Assembly (NCBI GenBank): GCA_029721515.1 | Contig: CM056556.1 | Location: 12,172,098 to 12,236,097 of the forward strand | Length of the DNA: 64,000 nucleotides | Source: Synanceia verrucosa | Taxonomy: Eukaryota; Chordata; Actinopteri; Perciformes; Synanceiidae | Reading direction: 5' to 3' | Part shown: in pieces, positions 26,762 to 37,821 of the stretch | Numbering within the stretch: the first letter of the stretch is position 1 | Layout: each line of letters begins with the position of its first letter | Notes under the pieces: model-generated | Seen by the model: the letters and a program-made list of their open reading frames with translations, nothing else | What the model was told of the DNA's origin: nothing | Database searches by the model: none | Program-made: the position numbers and the translations under genes

Positions 26762-26812
26762 GTAGTAGTAGTAGTGTGTATTCCTGAATGGAATACACAC
26801 TAATCTACTACT
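26762..26812. repeat. Hairpin with 13-bp perfect stem, extended by a bulged stem
   Basis: TAGTGTGTATTCC (26772-26784) pairs with 26790-26802 around TGAAT. Beyond a two-base bulge, AGTAGTAG pairs with CTACTACT. Confidence 0.85.
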
Positions 26813-27319
26813 AATCTCTGAATGGTCTGTTTTCACTTTACAAAGGTAAATAACGGAACTTGAAATTACGTTATCTCATTTACAGGTGTATGATGCCGTA
26901 ACCAGTTTCAGAAGTAATGACTTTCAACACCTCAAAGAGGAATGCAAGAAGCACGGCCTGAAATCACCAGTTGTACCAGTAATAACTCATGCACCTGAAA
27001 CACTCAAAGTAAAGTGACTGTACGCTTGCTGGTGCTTAACAAGCAGTGACCTCTCACTGTCCTTAGCCTTGGATTTCTGGTTCTTCTGTTGTGTTATGAA
27101 AACATGAGCTCTGGTCCGAGCTGCCTATGGAACGACTGATATTTCCTGTCTCTGACTCAGCTCTCACTCCACATACACGGAGAGGACTTGCAATGAATCA
27201 TCATTTCTACTATTCACTTAAGAGTAAATTAATGTAATATGACGAAGACTGCCAGATGAATGAAAGAGCTTCACAATCATCATATTGACTTAAACGGACA
27301 GTCTTCAGGTAGCATTTGT

Positions 27320-27830
27320 ATTTAAGGAAATATTTCAAAATTTTGGGAAATAATTCACTTTCTTACAATAAAATAGAGCTAGATCTGCATGGTAATATGT
27401 AACGCCAGCAGCTAGTTTGCGTAGCTTAGCATAAAGACTGGAAACAGCTGCAAACAGCTAGCCTGGCTCAGTCAAAGGGTAATAAAATCTGCCATCACAA
27501 GTCATGCACATTTTTTGGCCTGGAGCAGTTGCCAGGAAACCAGCAGCAACTCAAGGGAATTACTGCTCCAAACCAAGTAATAGCCCAGCACATAACGGTT
27601 CGTAAAATGTCAAATTAACATTTTTACGCTTAGGTTTTTGTGTGGATTAAACAAGCAAGCTGTAAAGTGTTAATTTGTGATCTTTCGAGCTGCTGGTGTT
27701 ACCTTTGGACAGAGTCATCAGGGGAAAGCGAACAAGCCCATTTCCAGTGTTTTTACTAATAAGCGACTGGAGCTGTAGCCTTGTAAAAAATATACAAAAG
27801 TTACATAGTGGCAATGGTCTGAAATTATAA
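27320..27830 (+). repeat. Teleost dispersed repeat (GCTTAGCATAAAGACTGG type), copy A
   Basis: Key blocks are CACTTTCTTAC, GTAGCTTAGCATAAAGACTG, AAACAGCTAGCCTGGCTC, TAATAAAATCTGCC, GATTAAACAAGCAAG and GTGTTACCTTTGGACAGAG. The same order recurs in many percomorph genomes. It is non-coding. A shorter copy lies at 37440. Confidence 0.6.
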
Positions 27831-30800
27831 AGAAACTGTCAACAAGACGTCTTTAGTGAACTTCAAGTCTTAAATTCATCATGCTAGATGAACAAACTCT
27901 TGAATACTGACACTAAATGTCTGTACAATTTCTGTCTAACCACATGGAAAGTTTAAGTGCCTCATATTTAGTCATTTTTCAACCATGTTACTCCTTCTTC
28001 CACCATGTCATTGGGGAACAATTACTGAAACACAATGAAGTCATACTGAATGTGGGCCATAAATGACTCATTCCTGAGCTTCTGGCGGAAGCTATTGATA
28101 ATGAAGACCTTCCAGCTATGCTTACGGGGCCTTATCTGACCTTTGACCTCGCCTTTAGAGAAGAATGTAACAAGACACAAAGTAAAATGTGAAGTATAAG
28201 CTTGACCTGCCAGAGAACATTCACAGAGTGCCAGCTAAAATGTCACAGCTGAGACACATATCATGCAGGAAATAATGTGAATGAGGTCAGAGGTCCCTGG
28301 GTTCACTATGGGATGTGTCAGGTTGCTCTGAACTGAGTTTATTCACTTCTGAGGCACTTTAGGTACAGCATTGCCCTCTAATGCTACTTTTTACTATATT
28401 GTAAGTAATGTACGTTTACTTCACTACACTAATTTGACAACTATGAATATTATCATACAAAATATGTAATCAGCCTCTAAAACATGATGCATTATTCATT
28501 CACAAATATGTCCCTCTTATTAAGTTTTAATTTAATTTTAATGTGGAATTCAATCATTAAGTTTAATTTTCCTTTTAAAAAAAAAGTCTGCCAGGGTATT
28601 AGGAATATTTCAGCCTGTCTTCAATGCTAATCACCTTGTTTCAATAATATTCTATAATCAATGACTCAGTTGCAGACAGGTATGGGTTTATAAGATTTAA
28701 GTTTCTGCAGGCTAAACTGTACAACTCTTTATAAATATGAGATCTACCTCACTAGTAACTAGCCACAAAAAATGGCATGTTACTTCATACTTAAAGTGTA
28801 GTAATTTAGTTTTTATATTGAATGCAGCATGTCTGCTTAGTGTTATAGTAAAGCATTTGGACATTTCTCCACTCCTTCAGATGACTAGAATGTTGATAGT
28901 GATGATGTCTGATGATCTGGCTGACCGTCGCTAAACCAAGCTTGTTAGAACCACAGAGATTCCATCAGTTGACATGCAGGTTTAGAGGTGTGAACATTAA
29001 TCAGGTCGGACAAGCAGTAATGTCACATTGAGGCTCCATTCACATAGTTTTGGTTAGGAAAGTTTCACAACTACCTCTACTTTAAAAATAACAAGCATTA
29101 CCACAAGCACACATGTTCACCGTTGACCTAAAACACATTAGAGAGAGTGAACTCAAGTGGCAGATTAGTACGGTGCTGCTGCATTCACCAGGTTAGAAAC
29201 CCATTAGGCCTCCTGCTCTCTGTGTTTCCACCCATGTTCGCTCTGCAATTTGAGCGTTGACAACAAAAGAGTGAACACATTATGAACTCTGGTTGAAAGC
29301 CTGTCATTATAAGCAGCGCGCTCATGTGCCCATGCTGTGACTCACGAGCGTGCTTCATTCAGCCTCCCACTCCTGTCTGCACATGTCATCTGCTCCTCTG
29401 TCCTCCATCTACGCTAACATTAGAGGAGGCTGGCTGTCCTCCTACATCCCCTGCAGAGTGCGACCAGCTGGACAGGACTCCTTCTCCAAGTGTGCGACCT
29501 CTCTGTAGAGACTGTGATCGACGGCAGACACACAGGGCCCTCATACTGCCTGTCTAATTATCAGGACAAGCAAAACAGCATGCAGTGTATGATATCAGCT
29601 CACTGTGCTCCTTCACATCCTGCAATGCGTTTGAGTCTGTCCTTGCTGGAAGCCCAGCCAAGACGCATCGTCAGTGTCTTCACTGTCTTCCCCTTTGGAG
29701 CTCCTGTTACTCCCTCACATGCACTCTGGCCGGCGCTCGGCAGCCTTTGTGGATGCTCTGACAGACGGAAACCAAAATAGCTCCACAAATAGACCCATCC
29801 TCTGGCTCACAGGGGAGCAGTAGCCCCACTTCTGCGTACTCTTGCCTCCTATTTCACATGTGCCTCAGGCCAAAACAAGTTAGCTAAGAACCACAGGGAA
29901 ATCAAATTCAGAATTATTAGATCATAGTGAAAGCATCAAGGGAGAAAGAGAAATGTGTGCATAAATACATATTGTTAAGAAAATAGGTTGATTTGTGCTT
30001 CCTGGTGCATGTCAATAACATAATGTGGAACAGTCAATTTGAAGTGACAGCATAAAAGCAGATGCAGGTGGCTGTATTTACCTCACATCAGGTTCTGTAA
30101 CAAATTTCCAGTAGAAATAGTTTTAATCTGCCGCATAATAAATTGAGCGACAAATAGCTCTGAATATTGTCAGCGAGAAAGTGAAGGCAGACATTTTTCT
30201 CTGGATGCCATTAGTGTGGCGATCAGGTTACTTAAGCTCTCCCTTTTTAGTGTTACAGTGTTATATGATGCTTTCTGGGTGACAGGAAGGAAGCCACACT
30301 AAAATGCAAATGGAGGAATGTGGAAGAAAGGTGATATCATTCTCATTTCATTTGTTCAACAGCAAATGTTTCAAATTTAACTTTCAGACAGAGTTCAGTT
30401 AAAGCTCAGCATCTCGATGTGGTTTCACAGCAGAGGAAATTGGGGGGTGTGAGACTGTCTCATCTCCATCTGAGACTCCGTCTGTGATGTGGCTCCTTGT
30501 GCCTTTCTTTGGCCACGTTTGTTGTGTTGTGACAGACAAAAACATTGTCTCTTCCCTCCATGTGTCCTTGAGCCAACCTGCAACTTCCCCCTGCAAAGAT
30601 GCTGCTCTACATCATCCCTCTTAACTGCATTTTCTGCATTCTCTCTTCTCCGCTGTGTCATTTCACCTTACTCAATATCAGTATGTATGTGTAGAGACTC
30701 AGATTTAGGTAATGAAACCAACAATGAAGGACTTGAATGTGCTGCGTTGCCTATCAGAAGTGATTTTAATTTTCCTATTTCTTACTCTCAATTTTACCTG

Positions 30801-32022
30801 CCATTTAAAGGGGAAGTGCTGTTTTTAAATACTAAAAATAAAATACTGTCATTTACTCACCCATTTCACTTTGGAGTCATTTGGAGCATTTCTGACAATA
30901 TTTGGATTTGATGATATCCATTTAACAGGAGTGAAGGGGGCACTGAAATGCAGCCAGTAAATGACACAAACTTGACCATTTTTCAAATAACTTCTCAAAT
31001 TACGTTTAATAGGATGGTCTACACTATTACTATTCTCATTTGAGTCTGGAGTTGTCCGTAACTTCATTCTAAAATTCATTCTGTAAACAGACTCTACTTC
31101 CTGTGTATCATAGTTTACTAAGGACCCCTAGTGCCCACCTATGTGTCCTTCACAGTGCCTGAACTAAAATTCTTATTTGTGATGTTGACACATAAGCATA
31201 CATGCTTTATTTTAGTTTCCACTATCCAGACACTGTATTACAAATCCACAGTAGAGTTTTAGGTTGTACACCGACTCTTGCAAACTAAAGGTTTGCTGCA
31301 AAAAGTACCATAGTTACTGTTTCATTGCTTCAACCAAATGACTCTGCTTTTGATATCATGCTAAGGTTCAGATCTCAGATATATGAAAGAGATGCAGATC
31401 AGCGGAGCATCAGACTCACAAAGTACTCCTCAAACCACAAACCCTCCCTCCACTTCCTTTTCCGTCCTCCCTTCTGCTAAAGCCTCTCCACCCCCACCCC
31501 CTCCATGGGTGAGTAATCAGTAGGAGGATACCAGAAATGCCTCCTATGGCTGACCTTCTAAGGCTGTCAGGAAACTGCTGATTTTAGGTTTCAGGGCTCA
31601 AATGCCCCCCTTCTTTCCTTTTACCTGAATTGCCTCAGTCCTCCTCCCTCTATCACAGCCGGCATCCTGTCCTTATCGGCTCATATTTCACCCAGGGGAA
31701 AAGCCAGCACTACTAGCTCCACTAGCTCAATTAAAGGCCTTCTCACAGCATGAATCCTTAAGAAAACATGCTGGATGTCTTCCCTTCTGATACCATGAGA
31801 GAATCTGTACATTATACAGGGAATCTGCTCTGCTACTTGCTACTTTTCCCCACAATAATATGAACTTTCTGTTGATATTTCATTAGAGGATACAGACATT
31901 GTCTTTCAGTGCAGCCAATTCAAAAGTTTACCATCATTTAAAGGCTGGGCGGAGTAAGTTCACATATAATAAAACCTCATTAATAATAACCAGAAAACTG
32001 GTGCAGCTTCTTAATTAGCCTC

Positions 32023-32070
32023 AAACATAAGCCTGTTTGTATAAACAAACAGGCTTATGTTTGTTTATAC
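32023..32070. repeat. Two overlapping perfect inverted repeats
   Basis: An 18-base stem, AAACATAAGCCTGTTTGT (32023-32040), pairs with 32045-32062 around the loop ATAA. A second, 13-base stem, GTATAAACAAACA (32039-32051), pairs with 32058-32070 around GGCTTA. The two share bases and cannot form together. Confidence 0.9.
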
Positions 32071-32099
32071 TTTCTGCTTTCAGAGTACACTACACTACT

Positions 32100-32350
32100 A
32101 TAACATAAAAGATAATCCTTTATTTGTCCCACAGATAGGGGAAATTTGTATTGTTACAGCAGCAAAATGGATAGTGCAACATTACAAGGAGGGCCTATAA
32201 AAACTAAGAAGTAAGAACAAAAACAACCAAGTAGAAAAAATATACAACATAAATTGATATCAGTGGACAAAAGTGGATAAAATAGAATACATGCATGTGG
32301 AAATTTCTGATAACAAATGAAATGAAATGAAATACAATATTATGACGATC
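32100..32350. repeat. Probable LINE 3'-end-type dispersed repeat
   Basis: ATAATCCTTTATTTGTCCCA, then GGGGAAATTTGTATTGTTAC and AGCAGCAAAATGGATAGTGC, then an A-rich stretch, resemble the very common teleost repeat TTTATTAATCCC..GGGGAAATT..TTACAGCAGCA. It carries no coding sequence. Confidence 0.55.
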
Positions 32351-32610
32351 GTATATACTGATATTTTGACAAGTGTGCTGTGCAAAAAGATATTTTTTGA
32401 GTTTTGACAACAAATGACAGTAATGAGCTAAGTTCTGTTTACATCAGACAGTGACACTGTTGTTATTGAGTTTATCGTCTGATTACAATTTCAAAATGTT
32501 CTATATAAGTTTGATAATATCTGATATACAGCATGGCGTGGGATTATTTTAGGCATGAGGGGACACAAAGTTGAAAGAATTAGTTATTGTGGAGTAAGGC
32601 ACAATTTTAT

Positions 32611-32968
32611 CCATCCATCCATCCATCCATCCATCCATTACCTATCGCTTATCCTCATGGGGGCTGGAGCCCAGCTGTCTTAGGGCGGAGGGCAGGGTAC
32701 ACCCTGGACAAGTCGCCACCTCATCACAGGGCACATAGAGACAGACAACCACTCACACTCACATTCACACCTACGGTCAATTTAAATTAACCAATTAACC
32801 TAATCCCCATGCATGTTTTTGGATGGTGGGAGGAAGCCGGAGTACCCGGAGAGAACCCACGCAGACACGGGGAGAACATGCAAACTCCACACAGAAAGGC
32901 CCCGGGCTGGGATTCAAACCCGATACCTTCTTGCTGTGAGGCGACAATGCTAACCACTACACCACCGT
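32611..32968 (-). mobile_element. tRNA-derived SINE with target-site duplication
   Basis: Same family as the copy at 50568, in the opposite orientation: GGAT tail (read as ATCC repeats) at the left, tRNA-like head at the right (TAACCACTACACCACC). A 13-base duplication, GGCACAATTTTAT, flanks it at 32598-32610 and 32969-32981. It is near full length, with one small gap in the body near 32660. Confidence 0.92.
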
Positions 32969-34169
32969 GGCACAATTTTATATGATAAGGAAATTATTTC
33001 TGATTTAATAAAGAGGAACACTAGTGCATGATGTAGCATGAAATCTTTCAGTTGGAGTTTAAGATTAGAAGTTACAATCTGGAGGTGTGTGGTCAGACTG
33101 AAGTGAGCTCATCAGACTTCTGCCATGGTCCTCATCTCTGCTTTTATTTCTCAAAGGGGAAATAAAAGCCTCAGATTGTATTCACTCTCAAGAGCCATTG
33201 TATTTGAAACGGTTTTGGTTTTCCCAGTACAGTCGATGGATGTTTATGATTGATCACTTCCTCCTTCAAACACAGTTTTATCTCCACAAAACCCTCTAGC
33301 CTCAAGTAGCAGCACGGATGTACTGAGAGAATGGGCGGTCAATTGGTGCATTAAAATACAAAGAAATACAAAAAATATTTATTATAAAAATAAAGAAATA
33401 TTGTTTTTTCATCTTTTCTGATTCACATTAATAAGCATCAGTTTTCCAAATTAAATGGAAAAAAGTGACATCATTAGCATCGCAGCCTCTCATCTCCCCA
33501 CATGAAGCCACTCATGCAGCAGAGCAGCCAATTAAAATGATTAGAGCATTGGAGATTGCAGTTTCCCACTGCTTAAATTTTGTAATGAAATTTGTTATTC
33601 TAATGGAGCATGGGTAATAAATGAAATAAATCCCTTACAATTAGACTTTTTTCTGTCAGGAGAACAGAATTTGAATCTTATTGTTCATTTAGTACAGCCA
33701 CGTACCACTGACCATCCAAGGTAATTTTTTTGGTCATATGTTTGTTTTAACAGTTTAAACTATTCTGTTGAGCTCTTTCATTTTATTCTACTTCACTTCA
33801 GGTATCTCAAGCAGGTATTATAAGTTTAACTCCATTATATTCATTTGACTGAAGGTACTTAAGATTTTATGACCAAAGCATATGATGAGTCTATCAAATA
33901 TAATACATTTTTACCTAAACATACACCACAGAACAGCTTCAACTAACTACAACATCAAAATGATGCATACATGTCCATGCACCAGTGCTAAGCCAATATT
34001 ATAAAGGTTTTAACTTTTGATACTTTAGGTACATTTTTCTACTTATGTGTTTGCATGACTTTTACTTGTAACTGTTTACATGTATAAAAGTAAAAGATAA
34101 CTTGCACCACAGATAATGCACCTTTTTTAGAGACTTGAGACTGTTGGGTGGGTTATTTGTTTGGAAATA

Positions 34170-34215
34170 TAGATGATTACCCATGTGCTACAGAAAGCAC
34201 ATGGGTAATCATCTA
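34170..34215. repeat. Perfect 20-bp stem hairpin
   Basis: TAGATGATTACCCATGTGCT (34170-34189) pairs without mismatch with 34196-34215 around the loop ACAGAA. There is no adjacent gene. Confidence 0.93.
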
Positions 34216-34799
34216 GGCTACTTACATAAAAGAAAACAGGACACTTCTATTTTTCCCTTTAAAGTCTTCTGAAGCAGGTTATAATGATAAACTGTTCCAT
34301 CTGGCTTAAACCAGAAATCTGTTGACACAATATTCCACTTAAGCACAAAGCAGTCTCCCAGACTCTTTTCATAAAGGAAGGATATCAGTGCAAAGTGTGG
34401 TCTGTTTGAAGATATTTAACCCCGACCCAGTCTGGGTCACCTCAGGCAGGGTTAGACAGACGCACGTGGGTGTCCGTATTTGATCTTAGAGGCTTTATAT
34501 TACACTCTGGCTCTCTTGTGAAGTACTCTTTGTATAGCAACATACAGTAATAGCAACCATGGCGGAGGATGGAAAGAACGCAACTGTTTGTCGAGGACCT
34601 TTCAAACAATCATAAACCGACATGCTTTACAGAGCAAGATCAAAAAAGGCAAAACAAAGAGAGACAGCAATAAATATAATTTTCCTAGCTTAAAAAAATC
34701 ATATTATGTCAAAAACAAATACAACTCACTAAATTAAAAAAAACACATGGAATACGAAAATGGTATGAAAACCAATGATTAAGACTAATACAAGACATG

Positions 34800-35240
34800 A
34801 TAAGGCCCTTAAAGTAAAAGTCAGGCAAGAAATATGTCTGAAGGTTTCTTTTAAATACGTCCACAGAGGTAGATTCTCTCATCTTCTCAAGCAGATATAA
34901 AGGGCCACAGTATTCATGCATCATATGCATTTTTGTTGAATTTTTGCCCACAAAGAGGCCAAGCTATGTGCTGCTAATAGGCATGAGACATGGTCTGCTG
35001 TGATTTAAAAATTCAGTGATTTAAAAATTAGCCAGAAAAGAATCAATAAGAACAACATTCTGAAACTGATAGACATCAAATGCAATGGCATTAAAGTAGG
35101 TCTGTCTGGTCTTTGTCAGTGATCTGGCTGCTTTGTTCTGGACAAGTTGTAGATGGCAAACAGTTTTTTTATGGAGACCAAACAAGTGAGCATTGTAATA
35201 GACAAGCCTGGAGGTTATCTGTTTTCTGCCAGACTGACAG
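34800..35240 (-). mobile_element. LINE reverse-transcriptase C-terminal relic
   Basis: On the minus strand, ITSRLVYYNAHLFGLHKKTV followed by HLQLVQNKAARSLTKTRQT matches the conserved end of teleost LINE reverse transcriptases (TSRLDYCNALLAGLP.. RLQLVQNAAARVLTRTR, from memory). In shifted frames come PLHLMSISFR and GPLYLLEKMRESTSVDVFKR, the usual following blocks. Frameshifts show it is dead. An L2- or Rex1-type clade is likely but not proved. Confidence 0.72.
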
Positions 35241-37113
35241 AGAAATGGCCTCTATGAGCGATGTTTCAATGAGGAGAAAATGACTTTTGTTTGAAATGTG
35301 GGTTTTAAATATTTTTGACCTGGTCAGTGGCATGAAGGGTTAATGATTCTATGGATAGAATTTGTATGACATCCATGCATTTATGTCATAAATATTGCAC
35401 TAACCTATTAATGGGAACTAATATCATTGGTGTAGCAGTACACGACGGGGTAGAATGTAGTGACTAAAAAGCACTGGAAAAATGCAAAACAGAAGACATA
35501 TTAAACACACATTAAAAACACATTAAACAAAAGTATTTATAAAAATAAATAAAATTGACCAACACAAGACAGTTTATCTGGATGTGACCTGAGTTTATGG
35601 TGCTGCCCAATAATTTAAATCACATCGTACCCAGTATAATATCCACACTTTTCAGACACAAACTGCCCTTTTCTCCATTACTTTACCCAGGATTCCAATA
35701 AAGTAAAGCCTGGATTTGCATACTTTATTCACAGTTCAGATAAACTGAAGGAGCTGAATAAACGAGGCCATACAATATGTAACAAAAGGCTGAAGTGCTT
35801 TTAAGGACACACATCTGGGTAACAGGTCTTTCAAGATCATCATCTTTTCATAAAAAAAACAAAACAAAACCCTGCCCTCAGTCAAAACAAGCAGAGGAAT
35901 TATGCTTTGAACACCTGTGTTGAAACACGTCTGGAGTTGAGTCCTGTATGTAGCCGGAAATGCCTCAGGTCCCCTGGTGCCTCAGTTCCCACCTTGAACT
36001 CGTAAATCTTAAAGTTAATGCATTTCTTTATGTAGATAATAATTCATTTGCTGTCTGGCTTCTAAACAGTGATCCTCTGTCTCTGTGTGCAACAACAGAG
36101 TTATATTTATTTTGCTGGTTTGGGACTTTGGACTGTATATTAAAAGAACACATGCTATTCTAGCCTCACGCAACCTTTTGTGTTGTGTTAGATTGACACC
36201 TTATGCCTACAGAGCTATTATGAGGGGAAAATACATAATGTCATTGAATTTAAAGGCGCTAACTCAATATGCAAATGAACAGTATCATTGAAAAGATCCA
36301 GTTACTCTTGAATGTCCTTTTCTTGTCTATAAAGCCAAATGGAATTTTAGAAATTTATCCTGAAGCTAAGACTTAACTATGCTAACCATCTCATTCTGTT
36401 TCACGAAACCAAGCACCCAACCTGCTCAGATACTGTTACTGAATGCAATTTATGCCAAAAACATTTTGAGAGAGGAAGTGCCTGTAGAATTACACCGATC
36501 ACCAGTGCTATAACGCAACAAGAATGGATCAATACACACCTTTTAATGGCTGCCTCAGTAGTGGTCCTACATGTAATCCTGATCATGAGCTCATTTTGGA
36601 ATCAAAGCACAAAATTAAAAAAAAATGTTATTTTGAAGCTGCTACTAAATGGTATTATAGGATATCATATAATTAATATCGTAACAGGTTGATGTGGTGA
36701 AAATTTGCAATAAAATACACACATACAAAGCAAATAAAAAGCAACAACACACATGCTGAGTAAAAAACGCAGTAAACAGAAAAACACAATATTTGAGTGC
36801 ACATCCTAGTGGGATAGAAAAAAAGCTTGTTTTTCATTAAGATAGCCCTGTGTGAAAACTTCTTCAGAGATGCACTCATAGGAGTGGAAGCTCTGTGCAC
36901 CAGCAGCCTGCAATAAAATTGTCACATGGCATTTAGAGACAGAGCCACTCCCCTAATCAACCTACTTTTATTTGTCTCATAAGGTTATATAACATAATTC
37001 CAATCACAGAGCCACTTCCTCCCAGCTCTGACATGTCTTACAATAACAGAGACAGAGCAACCAGTGCAATCATGCACCCTTTGTACAGTGTAGGTATTCA
37101 TAACCCATCTGGG

Positions 37114-37115
<2 letters not shown>

Positions 37116-37144
<29 letters not shown>

Positions 37145-37390
37145 CTGTCTGCCTTACGTCCACATTGGGGTCACACCCTCAACTTAAGACCAGTTGGGGA
37201 CAGCATGTGCAATTGGGGACAAAGTCCATGTCCCCAATTGTTCAAACCTTGATTTTGGGTCAGTGGTTAGGGTTAAGTTTAGGAAATTTGTTGTTGTATT
37301 TAGGCTTAAGGTTAAGTTTTAGGAAATCAAAGTTTGTCCCCAAAGAGAGGGTAAATATTTGTAAATACCCCAAAGGTGACTTAAACCAAT
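37116..37390. repeat. GT tract plus short dispersed repeat with GTCCCCA motif
   Basis: About 14 GT units are followed by TTACGTCCACATTGGGGTCA, a CAATTGGGGACA inverted repeat (37210-37240), TTAGGGTTAAG and TTTGTCCCCAAAG. This GT-plus-GTCCCCA arrangement is common in fish introns and intergenic DNA. A second short GT run follows at about 37390. Confidence 0.6.
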
Positions 37391-37439
37391 GTGTGTGTGT
37401 GTGTGTGAGTGAGTGCTGGGAATTTTAATCAAACTATCA

Positions 37440-37690
37440 CGTTTTCAATGGAATAGCTTGACATTTTAAGAAATACTCTTATTTGTTTTCTTGGTGAGCG
37501 TCAGATGAAAAGATAAATGGCACTCTTGTATCTGAGCGGTCACGTAGCTGGAGCTGGCATCTGGTTGCATAGCTTAGCATGGAGACTGAAAACAGGAGGA
37601 AACAGCTACCCTGGCTGTAGCCTCATAATTAGATTATTTCAGTGTTTACTAATTAAGGATCACAGTTAAGGCCATCTGTGGACACACTAT
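37440..37690 (+). repeat. Teleost dispersed repeat, shorter copy B
   Basis: TAGCTTGACATTTTAAGAAA, GATGAAAAGATAAATGGCAC, GCATAGCTTAGCATGGAGAC and AAACAGCTACCCTGGCTG match the left half of the copy at 27320. It lies about 130 bases past the fbxl22 stop codon, in the likely 3' flank. Confidence 0.55.
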
Positions 37691-37821
37691 AAAACTCACA
37701 TTCATGTGTTGTATAAAAAGGGTACAAAACACATCTATTAAATACCAATCACCACAAAAGCAACATAATCAAGTCAAGTCCAGAATTGCAGAGATGCTCT
37801 TCCTTGTGGTCCAGCTTTCGA

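Larger units (their letters stand above)
24680..32600. other. Gene desert, middle part
   Basis: Only the repeats and hairpins listed separately were recognised. Open frames up to 140 codons (near 30.5-30.9 kb) show no family motifs and no splice pattern. Confidence 0.55.
32985..37110. other. Gene desert, right part, to the fbxl22 3' flank
   Basis: Apart from the 34170 hairpin and the LINE relic nothing is recognised. A TTTATT near 36967 (AATAAA on the minus strand) could be a distal fbxl22 poly(A) signal, but it is 850 bases past the stop. Confidence 0.5.

Noticed and set aside
30489..30911. 140-codon plus-strand open frame
   Set aside because: No recognisable domain, no splice context, and an equally long antisense frame. 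Likely chance.
37262..37320. Telomere-like TTAGGG repeats
   Set aside because: Only isolated GGTTAGGGTTAAG pieces inside a common fish repeat. No array.
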